The notes under the pieces were generated by a model. The model made no database searches. It saw only the letters and a program-made list of their open reading frames with translations, and was not told the DNA's origin. The position numbers and the translations under genes were made by a program. Positions 34,960 to 46,499 of a stretch of 64,000 nucleotides of DNA are shown here, piece by piece (the stretch's first letter is position 1; each line of letters begins with the position of its first letter). Source of the DNA: Thalassia testudinum (lineage: Eukaryota; Streptophyta; Magnoliopsida; Alismatales; Hydrocharitaceae). The DNA lies in assembly GCA_037157565.1 (NCBI GenBank), contig JAZHRO010000039.1, positions 42,036,001 to 42,100,000 on the forward strand. Direction: 5' to 3'.

Positions 34960-35137
34960 CATGCAAAGAATCGCTAAGAGAAAAATGGTCGAACAATAAT
35001 GGTCAAGAACAGTAATAATACTCCCTTTCCCTGCTACTTTCACACAACCCATCAACAAGGGCTACTCAATTTTTGCCAAAACCAAGTTTATATCAATGAA
35101 ATAACTTTGCATTATTCTCGACAACAGCCTGATTGAG
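34960..35137 (-). pseudogene. Copia F protease-region remnant
   Basis: Little can be said. The minus strand gives ALVDGLCESSRERE-like and GKGS segments where protease should lie, without a recognisable active-site DSGAS motif. The LINE at 35138 interrupts it. Confidence 0.4.
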
Positions 35138-35787
35138 TTTTTCTTTATTGAAATGGAAAAGGGAGGGTACCTTGAAGGTACTCACCCAAGTAATCTCATT
35201 AAATAAAGGAAAGCGTTAAATTACGAGTACATCATGGAGTAGAATCCCAAAACATCAACTAGGAGGAAATAGAGGAAATAATATTCTCGACATAAGGGTT
35301 GAGCCCCTTAAAGACCACCTCATTCTTACCCAACCAAATACTCTAAGGAATTGCCAACACCTTGGCTCGCTCTTTCTTCGATCTGAAGGTGTTGCCTCCC
35401 GTTTGCATAGCTCCTCTATGGAAAGAGGCCCACAAGGCATCAAAGGAGGTCGAATCAATCCATTTAGGACCCAAGGTTCATCACACCTGCGCAACAAGAG
35501 GGCATATGAAGAAGAGATGGCCGATGTTTTCACCAACCTGCAAGCAGTAAGGGCAGATAGTATCATCTATAGATGGCCAATGCACCCTCCGCACCTTAAT
35601 AAGCACCCTATCCCGTCTGAGGAGCCAAGTAAAGAATCTAATCTTCAAGGGGCGTCCGGTGACCATAGGAGCCTGCAATCTCTCATAAGGTCGATGTCCA
35701 ACGGCTGTGAGGTGGGCGTTAGTCTACGATAAGCATCTCGAACAAAGAAGTTGCCCTCATCCCAACAGAGCGCATCCTTGCACGTCT
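35138..35787 (-). mobile_element. Second 5'-truncated LINE piece with 13-bp target duplication
   Basis: The 13-bp sequence 'cagcctgattgag' lies exactly at 35125-35137 and 35788-35800. The 3' end in minus orientation is an A-rich ATTTCAATAAAGAAAAA. It encodes a broken ORF2 end on the minus strand: DALCWDEGNFFVRDAYRRL and PLKIRFFTWLLRRDRVLIKV, then the zf-RVT part CPYCLQVGENIGHLFFICPL, a stop at 35481, then SIWLGKNEVVFKG. It is the same broad LINE family as 31006-32385. The variable-length duplication and A-rich tail are the signature of target-primed insertion. Confidence 0.9.
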
Positions 35788-35972
35788 CAGCCTGATTGAG
35801 ATTGTTAGCTTCAGCCAATCCTTAATGACACGGCTTTAGAAAGCATCCCCTACAATTCTCAAATATGATCAATATTAAGATCTTTCAAGGTCAATCTAGA
35901 ACCACTGTCATGACCTTGGAGCTTTCCAGAGTCCTATACTTCTGATGTTGTAGCTGCCACAGATTTCCCACT

Positions 35973-36853
35973 CTAATAGCTATGAACACGGCTCACACTC
36001 TTTTGCCCACTCTTCTTATGCCCCAGCCTTCTCTTAGGATGAAGATCCCAACAAGAATCAACAATATATCCATTCTTAAGACAATGAATACATTTTTTGT
36101 TGGTCATTACAACGTCACATTGTCCCTTGCCTCCACTAGTTCCTCTACTCATAAAAGTGGAGTGATCAATACTCTTCACATCATTGCCACTATTGGCCTT
36201 AACACCCATCACCTGTCTTCACTCCTTATTAGCTTCAATTTGACAGTACACTTCTTTAATACTCGAGATCTTATCAGAATTAAGAATTTGACTCCTTAAT
36301 ACTTCAAATTATGAATCCAATCCCACCAAGAATGTGAAGGTACTGTTCCTCCATTCACGTTGCCGAAACAACTTTGGTCATTTGCACTCTCCCATGTTTC
36401 TTTTGCATAATAATCCAAGTCTTCCCACTTGGATTTCAAGGTGTTGTATTATGCGGCCACAGACATGGTTCTTTGTTGCATGCCATAAATCTCTTGCATG
36501 AGGTGATAAATCTACGCTTCCTTTTTCTTTTGGCCATACATGCTCTCTAATACCACCCACATGTCCCAAGCCATCTTCCTCAAAATAGGTGACTAAATCT
36601 TTGCCAACATGGACTTGACAATACATGTCTTGACTTAGTTGTCCTTTAAGTACCATTTTTCCCACAATTTGTCTGTTTGCTCAGGTTTTGACTTGATGTC
36701 ATCAGCATAGCCAATCCTCCCCCTTCCTACGATTGCCATTTCAATAGCCACAAACCATAATAAATAATTATCCTTCGTTAATTTTATCGAAGTAATCTAA
36801 ATATTCACATTATCCTCGCCTCTCATCACTCCACCATCCTCAGTTGTAGCCAT
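35973..36853 (-). pseudogene. Copia F gag, broken
   Basis: The frame starts at the ATG at 36853 (MATTEDGGVMRGED), followed by a stop, then TKDNYLLWFVAIEMAIVGRG, the typical start of a Retrofit-like copia gag. Further pieces run to a zinc knuckle at about 36110-36060, CIHCLKNGYIVDSC. There a Tyr takes the place of the histidine ligand of CX2CX4HX4C. Multiple stops and shifts break the reading. Confidence 0.82.
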
Positions 36854-37493
36854 TGAGATCATTATTGTTGTCCCTCTAGTTGAGAACGACCATGAACCAA
36901 CACAAAACAAGAAAAGGCTTGAAGCTACAAGCTACAACTGCAAACCACTAGTACAATCCAAGTAGAGGACAAATATTAGGAGTTTCGTTGCTTAAATGGC
37001 CAAACAGCCAAAACAAAGTTCAAGTCAAAGCTAAACGAGCCTAACAAAGTGCCACTGAGGTTTGCCAAAGCTCTGCCAACAACGCACTAACCTTGAGCGG
37101 CGTCGCCTAGGCTGCTGAAGAGGAAAGGGGAGCGAGTCCTACTCGAGAATTGGGGCTACAAGCCTCCCACACCAAAAGGAACCTATTACAGTTCTACTTG
37201 GGCAAAGCTCCTAGTCACCAGAGCTCCACCATGACTGCCGGAGGTCCCAAGGGCTCAGCTTTGACGAGCCTCGTCGAAGTGCTATAAATGCAATCAAATG
37301 GAGCCCTACTCAGCAAGCCCTACCTACAAGTTTAACAATTCGAGCAAGTGTTGTTAAACCACTACCTGAAGCCCTACCCAACCAATGCCCAATGCACACA
37401 GCTCAAGCAACCCCCTACTCGAGCAAAACAATCATACAAAAGGTGCGAATGAGCAGCCAAGACACGGATCAAATCACCATGACTCTGAGACCA

Positions 37494-37715
37494 TGTTGAT
37501 CGAAGCATACAAGCATACAACGAACACAAGATTACGTGGAAAACCCGCTACCCACGTGAGTACAAGCTCCACTAGACCCTGGTGCCCACTAGCAATTAGA
37601 GTTTTGTTTTCACTATCTCAACAGGGAGGTGGGGTATTACATATTTATACAGACATGGGTTATGTGGACCCACACCCAATGGTTCATATATCCATTTACA
37701 ATATGCCACTCAACA
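37494..37715 (-). repeat. Copia F 5' LTR
   Basis: Ends GCTTCGATCAACA in minus orientation, directly next to the PBS-like TGGTCTCAGAG. Confidence 0.88.
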
Positions 37716-39343
37716 TTATAGAACCCCATCCATGCCAAAGGAGATTCACCAGCTGTAGCCATTTCCAATCTGCAGGATTGAGTCCATTCAGGTCACTCTC
37801 AACATCAAGAGCAATGTCATCAAGGACATTGCATAAGCATGTGACATGTCAAATTGTTTCTCAACAATAACTTGTTTGTTTCAAAGGATACAATTTGAAG
37901 ATTGTGCATAGATCAAAGAACCGATGTTTCAACAATATCAACTGCAGCATTTCAACAATTACAAGAAACCATCTCACCAAAACAAGATTTTTCTCCATTG
38001 GGGGAAACAATGCATATCAATTTGTTTTAGTCTCCAAAGTAAATTTTATTTTTTGTGGTTATAATTTGAACTGTCAGCCTTTTCAAAAAAATTTGAACTG
38101 TCAGAAGATGCAGCTCATATAAAGAGATGCATCATTTGCCATCAAACATATTTTTGGAAATTTTTTTGGTTAATGCCTCCATTTGTAACAAAAGAGGAGG
38201 ATTTGTTTAAGTGACAGGTTTATCTTTATGTAGCCTTATTTCCTTCCTCCTCCAACTCCCCCCTCTTATTTCTACCTCTTGATAATTTTCTCTCCTTTAA
38301 CAATCAACAGACTTTGACATCCTCCTCTAAACAAACGATGGTACTAGTAAGCAAACATCATCGCCCTTCTCCTTACCCCTAGCTTTGTTGGATCTCTAAC
38401 ACCACCTCTATTATTCAAACTAGTGGAACATGGATTTTCCTCACTGCTCCTCCTCTTAGTTATCACCAATCACCATCAACACCACTAACCACCACCATCT
38501 TCGCCTTTCACCCCATGTTGTCAACAACTGAATACTTAAGTATTCACCTAATGCAAGTGTTAGACAAGGTATAAATGGCTAGTATCTGCTTTGATGCAAG
38601 TGTGTCAATCTTTTGATCATTCCTAGTTCCACCAATTCTTCTTCAAACCCTACAAGTTGAGGTAGCCTTTCTGGCAACCACCTCAATCACCAGCCAACCA
38701 TCACCATCTTTGATCCTTTCCACCAACAGCATTCAATGCCAATCAACCTCGACACCCCTTCATTGAGACAATGATATCCTAATGCTCCAACCAACTCCAG
38801 CCACCACCTTCTCATTACTGTCACCTGTTTCACCCTACCATTTCTCTCACTGCTGAAATCTAAGATCAGCAACCAAATGCCACTTGATCACCAATCCCCT
38901 CACACCCCACCATCCAAGGGAGGCAATCGTCCCTACCTCAGCAACCCATTCCCCATCATTCTCATCATCACCACCACCACCACCATAGGAGGAGGAGGAG
39001 GAAGCATACTCATGTTAGATTCAGTACAAGAGATTTGGACCATTTATTTCTATTCATTTCCTACTTTGAGATTATTGATTGCTGCGCTAATTAGTTTGTT
39101 ATGGACAGCATTTACCATGTTTTATATTCCTCATCAATGCACTTTAATTTTTTTTTAAAGCCCATTGACCAGTTTCTATGTTCAAATTAATTGGATAGTC
39201 AATTTACATTGCTGGGTTCACCATCGATGTTAACTATTTCTACTTTGAGGTAGTACCTATTCATCTTCTGTGACCCATTTTGCATCACATGATTTCTTAA
39301 AACAAATTGTAAAGGAAATGTTCTACACATAAGGTTGGCAACA
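37716..39343. other. Spacer between copia F and copia G
   Basis: No gene recognised. It contains the second copy of the dispersed repeat (38100-38990) and a 'cacc' triplet-like run at 38967-38985 followed by 'gga' repeats. Confidence 0.5.
38100..38990. repeat. Dispersed non-coding repeat, copy 2
   Basis: It shares ordered phrases with 16620-17430, such as 'gatgcatcatttgcc', 'gcctccatttgta', 'gatcaccaatc', 'ctcacaccccacc' and 'caatcgtccc'. The copies are diverged, direct in orientation and 21 kb apart. Confidence 0.5.
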
Positions 39344-39348
39344 TGTTG

Positions 39349-39509
39349 TGTAAGATGATGGTGTTTTTGTAGTGCTATAGTAGCACTGAGTGCCTCTTTT
39401 ATGTTTCTTTTATTTCTTATGGATCATGTTGTTGTTTTTCCACACCTCTTCTCTTTATAAAGAGTTGTAGAGCTCTCATAATGAAATCACCGGATTCTAT
39501 TCTCCTACT
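39349..39509 (+). repeat. Copia G 5' LTR
   Basis: 161 bp, begins TGTAAGATGATGG and ends TTCTCCTACT next to the PBS. It has a 'ctctttataaagagttgtag' TATA segment. Confidence 0.92.
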
Positions 39510-40220
39510 TGGTATCAGAACGCAATCCTAGATCAGGTTCTAGTATCCCACCCCCACAAACCGCCAAAACCCATCCACAAAAAACCCTAGCCACCCTCCT
39601 CCAAGCACAGCAACCACCGGATCGCCTCTACCCTGGCATCCAGCGGCTGCAGCGAGGGCCACCAACCTCCCCACCAACCGGAGGGCACACGCATCACCAC
39701 CCTTACTGTCACCACCGTGCTATCACTGCGTGCAGCTACTTAGCAAAGCGCCGCTACCACCACACGCACCTGATCTACCACCACCCCAACCTCTAGCAGC
39801 TACAAACTAGGCTCGCACACCTTTGTTGCGGCCCACCGTGCATCCCCGCTAGTGGGGGCGGCGCCTTGTGCTGCTGGTGGGCAACCTCCACCGCTAGTCA
39901 CCTACACACACCGCAACCGTCGGCTGAAGGAGGACGATTGCCCCTTGGCGAGTGTGTTAGGTCTGTCCCAAACCTAGCTCTCTCCTCGCTCCTCGCTGGT
40001 CCCCAGGGGGTCCTGTTCGACGTCTAGGAGTGGATCCAAGGTTCCTCCTTGGATTCACGTCTAAGGGTTGAATCTTCATCTTCTTCATCATATGATCTGA
40101 AATACATTGGATCAAATCGAAGCTCTTGTTTCTCTAGCTGTGGATGAGTTGACACGGACAACAGACTCTACATCCGTCTTCTTTTCTTGGATGTGGTCTA
40201 CTTGACAACGATGGCAAAGT

Positions 40221-40412
40221 GTGAGTTTGGTGCACCAGGAGTATTACAGGAGCCCCCATGGAGCTGGGTGGCTAATCGACTCTAGTGCATCACAGCACCT
40301 GTGCGGTGATCAGACCTACTTCCGTTCACTACAGTCTGTTCCCCCAGGAAGGACTGTACAAGTGGTAGATGGAAAATACGCCCCAGTTAGGGGTAAGGAG
40401 AGGTGTCTGTGA
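40221..40412 (+). pseudogene. Copia G protease fragment
   Basis: It has the retropepsin-type active site as WLIDSSASQHL, where Ser replaces the Gly of the usual DSGAS, and continues SVPPGRTVQVVDGKYAPVRG. It is in a different phase from the downstream pol, so a frame change lies near 40405. The Gly-to-Ser change beside the catalytic Asp would probably impair it. No start codon context is convincing because gag is missing. Confidence 0.82.
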
Positions 40413-43400
40413 CACCCAGTCTGCAGTTGTCTGACGCATTGCACGTGCCAGAATTTCCACTGAGTCTACTGTCCATGAGCAAAATCATGAAGGATCTCAA
40501 CTACAAAGTGATCTTTGATGATGTCCGATGCGTTGTTCAAGACAAGCTCACCAGAAGGATTGTTGTCAGAGGCGTAGAGGAGAATGGCATTTATCGCCTG
40601 GGACAAGAGCCTTTTGCAGGAGCTACTCGATATGGTAGTAGGAGTGTTCTACAGTGGCATGTTCATCTTGGCGACTTGTCTCTGGATCGCCTCAGGAGGG
40701 TGATACCACATGTTTCCCCGACTTCTACCATACAGTGTGATGCTTGCCAATTGGGTAAGTACCATCGATCCTCCTTTTCAACTAGCACCTCTGCTGGATC
40801 TTCAACATTATTTCAACTGCTTCATATGGACGTATGGGGACAGAGCAGAGTCCCTGACCAGATGAGACACCGATACTACTTGGTTGTCGTAGATGATTTC
40901 TCTAGAGCAACTTGGTTGCTCCTGTTGAAAAATAAAGCAAAGGTTGGAGGATGCATAAAGACTCTTCTTCTGGAGATCAGCACACAGTATTCAGCCACAG
41001 TGAAAATGGTGCAGATCGATAACGCCCTTAAGTTCTGCACTGCCAAACTTAAGGAGTTCTACAGGGACCTGTGGGATTATTCACCAGACCACCTGTCCTT
41101 ACACTTCGCGGCAGAGCGGGATTGCAAAGCGGAAGCATATGCACTTGTTGAATGTTGCTCGTACTCTTTTGATTCATCACACTGTCCTGCGAAGATACTA
41201 GAGGGACGCAGTTCTGACAACGACCTATCTCATCAATAGGATGCCCAGCTTAATTCTTCATGAGCAGATACCGGTTCTTCTTCTGCATCCAGGTGGTAAG
41301 TTATTGCATGTGTCTCCCAGGACTTTTGGATGCGTTGCCTTCGTTCTTGTGTTGTCACTTGGTCATAACAAGCTGACTCATCGTGTTGTCAAGTGCATAT
41401 TTTAGGATACTCTAGGACACAGAAGGGGTATTGTTGGTATGATCCTCTACAGAACAGACATTATGTTAGTGCTGATATGACTTTCTATGAGGATACACCA
41501 TATTTCTCAGTAGCTGGATAGACGAGCTCTTATGATGATGTTGCCTTTCTTCCCTTGCTTGTTCCATTTGCAGCGACTCAGGTATCTGCTTCTCAGTCTA
41601 GATCTCCAGCTGCTAGGGAGATGAGCTCCTCCTCCATGAGTGACTTTAAGAGATTGCATGGGTCATTGCGTACCTATCACAAGGCTCACACGACACTTCA
41701 AAGACCTCCTCCCTCACCAGTAGTTGATGGTTCACAGGCAGTTGAGATTATACCTGATGCCAGTGATAATTTGGTTAGACTTGATCTCCCTGACAGTGGA
41801 GATCACCATAATAGTGAGGCCCCTTCTGCAATGACTCAGTCAGAGATACTGGATGATTCTAACCTTCCTATTGCCATTAGGAAGGTGCCCCGCACAAGTG
41901 AGTTCAAGTATCATGTTGCAAGCAGTTTGGCTACTGATGGTCTTACTTCTCAGTTTAGCAAGTTTTGTCAAGCACTTACAGCGTCACACATTCCGTCTAC
42001 CTACCAGCAAGCCATGCTTAATCCAAAGTGGTGTCAAGCCATGAAGGATGAGATGGCAGCACTTTGGAGTAAACAGACTTGGGATCCCACCTCACTTCCT
42101 ACAGGCGCACGACTAGTTGGCTCCATACGGGTCTTTGCCTTGAAATACAACCATGATGGATCTATTTCGAGGTATAAGGCCAGGCTAATGGCAAATGGGT
42201 TCACTTAAACCTATGGGGTGGACTTCTTTGATACTTTCTCCCCCGTTGCGCGGCTTGTCACTGTTCGGATACTCATTTCTATTACTGCTCACAAAACTGG
42301 CCGTTACACCAGCTTGATATGAAGAACGTCTCTCTACGGCGATCTTCAGGAGAAGGTTTACATGCAGCAGCCCCTGGGTTTTGAGGTTCAGGGAGAGTGT
42401 GTGTGCAAATTAAGGAAAGCAATCTATGGACTGAAACAGAGTCCAAGAGCTCGGTTACAGAAGTTATCAGAGGTGCTCCAACAAATTAGTCTGAGACACT
42501 CTACTTCAAATTACTCCTTATTTACCAAAAAGACCAACAGAGGGACTGTGGCACTCTTGGTATATGTTGATGCTACTAGGGATGACAGAGATGGGATAGA
42601 TGAAGTCAAGAGGCACATATCAGAAAAGTTTGCCATGAAGGATCTGGGCCAATTGTGGTATTTCTTGGGCATTGAAGTTGCACGTGGCAAGGATGGAGTG
42701 GTACTCTTGCAGAGAAAGTATGCTCTTGATCTTCTTCAAGAGAATGGCATGTTAGCAGCTAAGCCAGCAAATATTCCTATGGACCCCAAGACCCATTTAT
42801 ATGATGAGGAATCTGAGGCAGGTAATAGTAGGGCTTACAGGCAGCTGGTGGGTAAGCTTCTTTACCTCACCATCACTCGCCCAGACTTATCTTTATCCAC
42901 TAGGAGGCTTAGCCAGTTTATGGATAAGCCAACGAGGCAGCACTACGATGCTGCAATGTATGTGCTTAGGTACGTGAAAAAAGCACCAAGACAAGAATTA
43001 TTATTCCATAAGGGAATGCCCATGAAGATTGTAGCATACTCTGATGCTGATTATGCTGGTTGTGCTGGGGATAGAAAATCTACCACAGGTTTTTACACCT
43101 ATGTTGCAGGCAATCAAGTTACATGGAAGAGCCAGAAGCAAGCAATTGTATCTAAATCCAGTGTAGAGTCAAAGTACAGGGCCATGGCCCAGAAAGCTAC
43201 TGAGATGGTCTAAGTCAAGTCAGTTCTATCAGATTTTCATGTTCCTCTTGATAGCTCTAAGGAGATGCGGTATGACAACGAAGCAACAACCTACATTGCC
43301 AATAACCCTATGCTTCATAAGAGGACAAAACACATAGAGATTGACTGTCCCTACACTTGGGACCTCATTCAACATGGGACATTACATCTCACGAATGTCA

Positions 43401-43507
43401 CCTTTAAGGAGCAGGCTACAGAGGTCTTCATAAAGCCCCTAGCGACATTTGCCTTTGAGGCACGTTATTCCAAGCTGAGCATGATTGATATTCATGCTCC
43501 AGCTTGA
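40403..43507 (+). pseudogene. Copia G pol (integrase, RT, RNase H), broken
   Basis: A single phase covers most of this 3.1-kb stretch. It holds the pre-integrase part (DALHVPEFPLSLLSMSKI), then the integrase HHCC site (WHVHLGDLS...CDACQLGKYH) and the core (LHMDVWGQSRV, VQIDNALKF). The RT start is near 42050 (ALWSKQTWDPTSLPTGARLV) and its end at 42362-43000, where the YVDD box reads YVDA. RNase H follows (YSDADYAGCAGDRKSTTGFY, KHIEIDCPYTWDLI), and the frame ends DIHAPA at 43507. Stops occur at 41237, 41519, 42206 and 43211, with a small frame slip near 42300-42340. The RT lacks the second catalytic Asp as read, so it is inactive. Confidence 0.9.
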
Positions 43508-43514
43508 GGTGAAG

Positions 43515-43676
43515 TGTTAGATGATGGTATTTTTGTAGTGTTATAATAGCACTGAGTGCCTCTTTTATGTTTCTTTTATTTCTTATGGATCATGTTATTA
43601 TTTTTCTCACACCTCTTCTCTTTATAAAGAGGTGTAGGACTCTCATAATGAGATCAACGGATTCTATTCTCCTACT
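43515..43676 (+). repeat. Copia G 3' LTR
   Basis: 162 bp, begins TGTTAGATGATGG shortly after the stop codon of the polyprotein, and is very similar to the 5' LTR. Confidence 0.92.
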
Positions 43677-43681
43677 TGTTG

Positions 43682-46499
43682 TGCAGCAACAAACTCATGG
43701 GAGCATTCAGAGTGAATGATTAGGAAAACATGACCAAGTAATAGCAGCAACCAGTGATATGCAGTCGGTCACCTTGCCTAGTATGGCTACTTGACCAACT
43801 CTCTAAACACTGATCATGGTCATGTTTCTACTAAAGCTGATTTATCACACTAATATCAATATTTCAATAACTAACTAAGATCACGTTATTGTCCTTTTTC
43901 CACTAAGCCCACTGGAAGGTCAAATTCAATCTTCCTCGGGTACATAGGAAAGGTACTCATTCTTCTACTCAGTCTGCAACATTTTCTAATGTTACGTCAT
44001 GTCCCTAGATACCATGAGACACCGTGTGGAGGCATTCTATGGTTAAAAAAGATGCTTGCAATTGCAGCGTAATCTCGTAGGATATAAGAGGTGGTAAACT
44101 AGTTCAGATATAAGATGTGGTAAATTCTTTGCATTCCCTCTCGGCTGCTGATAAATGGGTGTTTGCTCCGAGCCACCTTTCCTTCATAATCTCCGCAATC
44201 GAGTACTTAAAGAGTAAATATAGATATCAATCCTCCATGTGCTGAACACAGAAATCTAGCATTGTTCTGCAATGAAGGTTCGACCACAGTGGTAGGGGAG
44301 TATCCATGACGAAAAAAAAGGCAAAGAAAAAACCCAACGTCGTTGTCAGAGTCGACCACTACCAAAAGCCCAAAGAACAAGCACAACCTGCATTGGCATA
44401 CCATTCACCATGGCACGACCAACGCGTGCAAATATCGGATTTTTATCACTCACAAAGTCTCAAAACAAGAAGATCACCGATACCCAACACCCCAATTTAG
44501 GAAAAATTTCGAGAACAGAGGGCATACCATCGTCCCTTCGGGTTTGGGTCGCGGCTACTTCAACATCTGAGCGACCTGATAAGGCAGCAACGGGCTTCCT
44601 GGAAGCTGCGACGACCAGCAGATGCCTCGGCCCAGGACAGGAAATGGCCCCGGCGGAGAGATGAGAGAGGGGGGCGGTGGAGAGGAGCGTGTGGGCGGCC
44701 ATGGCACAGAACGGCCGTGGTGGTGGTGGTGTGCAGATAAGGAGGTGGTCGTTCGAAGTGGAGGCAGAGGTGGAGAAGGGGGTGACGAGGGCCCATTTGG
44801 ATTGAGGGAGGGAAAGAAGCGGTGTGGGAGAGAGATTATTATCCATCTCATCCTCCGTGGAGCCAAGGGTAAATTTGAGATAATAACTTTTTTCTTTGTT
44901 TTTGTTATTACAATTTTCTTTTACAATGAAAAAATATTTATGCACGAGCCAGCAAAATGACTCTTACATGGATCAAAGATTACATCATCGCGAAAGAAGG
45001 ATAACTAATGTCAAACTTTAACATATCAATACTGTAAATAAATACATCAACCTCCATGTTATAAGATGAGTTGAAACTCATAATTTGAAAAATATGCACT
45101 TCAATAATTGCGAACAAAAAAAAAAGCAAAACCTTCAAAGAAAAAATAAATTAAACAGTGATATCACTTAAAAATATTTTTGGCCAAAGTATTATACATC
45201 GAAACTTAACAATTTCATTACCATAATAAACCAGCGCACAGATGGTGATGGATGTGAACTATTATCAAAGAATTGTGTCATCAGATATCAATGCCATGGC
45301 CTCTAATCACGAAGAGGTAGTAGAGTCAAATGATAAGCTTAGGGAGCATACAAGAAGACCTATATACCATACGAACTTCAACTAAATGACTACCATAAAA
45401 ACCTTCACACTTTCCACCAAAATGAACAAATGTGGCTATAAAGGTTGAACACAACCAAGCACAATTGTCCATGGATGAATGAATAATATCTTGAAAAAAT
45501 ATCTAACAATAGTTATATGAATTAACGAAATCTCAATAGATCAATTTATAAGTAAATAAAACTAATTTAGCAATGTGAGAATACTCACTTAACTCGAAGA
45601 AGAGTTGCCTTCATGCATAAAGCCATTAAAACCTCTTCATTGAGGATATAACACCAAGGTAGCAATGATGCATGAACAAGTCCCTTTAAACCTTCACTAA
45701 ACTCCCCAGCCAAAATTCTCAAGAGAAATTGTAAAGTTTTAGAAAAGAGAATATAAAAAGTGTTAGAACATTCCCTCATGAAGGGACATAGATATAAAAA
45801 GAGAGTTCCATCGAGATTCCTCAACTGTAATCGATTTGATCAAGGAGGGTAATGTTGGTGAATTAAAGATGATAAATGTAAGGGAATTGTAATTAAAACT
45901 AATTTTAATTTGAATTATATAAAATGCATGTAATAATCTCCTACTAATTCATATTAAAATTGTAAACATCAATAAATGAAAAATAAAAAATAAATAAACA
46001 AGATAGTTGCATGAATTGCAATTAAAAATAATTTTAATTTGAATAATATAAAATACATGTAATAATCTTTTGCTAATTCAAATTAAAACTATAAACATCG
46101 AATATGAGTGAAAATGATTATTATATAATGGGTGAAAATGTCATTTGGACTTGAATATGCACTTATCATAAAATATTTACATATGAAAGTAACTCAGTAG
46201 GCAAAAGCCTTAAACTAGACCCTTTGTACCAAACTCAACATACCACACACATAGCAAGCACACTATGGTGTAGGTGAATCTCCAAGGGTGAATTGTAATT
46301 TTTTGCCTTGCCATCTAAGCCTTGGTTCATCCTATTCTCATTACAGCTAGTAGCTTAAAGCACTTTGCACCTTAGAGATGGGACCAGAGTTACACTCATA
46401 TGAGTTTAGTGTTTTGTCTTGAATAGCAATTGAATTCACTTTAAATAAGTCTATTTATTGCGGAAAAACTTTTTAAGGGCTTTACACCCATCCCCCTCT
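43682..46499. other. Intergenic; GC-richer block at 44540-44870, otherwise AT-rich
   Basis: The GC-rich block gives overlapping Pro/Ser/His-rich frames on the minus strand and Gly-rich frames on the plus strand. Several phases are open at once, so I do not call a gene. Positions 44870-46200 are AT-rich; phrases such as 'taattaaaa-taattttaatttgaat' recur at 45890-45960 and 46018-46090, a short direct duplication. Nothing else recognised. Confidence 0.45.

Larger units (their letters stand above)
30507..37715 (-). mobile_element. Copia element F (minus), interrupted by two LINE fragments
   Basis: LTRs are 30507-30731 (3') and 37494-37715 (5'). In minus orientation the PBS TGGTCTCAGAGTC (ending at 37493) abuts the 5' LTR, and the purine tract AACTTGAGGGAAAG abuts the 3' LTR. 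Gag, integrase, RT and RNase H remnants are in order. Two LINE pieces (31006-32385 and 35138-35787) account for about 2 kb of the 7.2-kb span. Expected target duplications differ ('aaata' and 'ttata'), so they have decayed or the LTR ends are off by a base. It is a different copia lineage from D, E and G by LTR and gag sequence. Confidence 0.88.
39349..43676 (+). mobile_element. Copia element G (plus), lacking recognisable gag
   Basis: LTRs are 39349-39509 and 43515-43676, flanked by the perfect 5-bp duplication 'tgttg' (39344-39348 and 43677-43681). The PBS TGGTATCAGAAC starts at 39510. Protease, integrase, RT and RNase H follow in order. Between the PBS and protease (39522-40220) I find no gag domain, only C-rich leader-like sequence, so gag appears deleted. 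Length is 4.33 kb. It is closely related to D and E by LTR and protein sequence. Confidence 0.93.

Noticed and set aside
44460..44960. Possible host first exon on the minus strand (Pro/Ser/His-rich frames)
   Set aside because: Three phases are open together, no splice or domain evidence, and the opposite strand is equally open.
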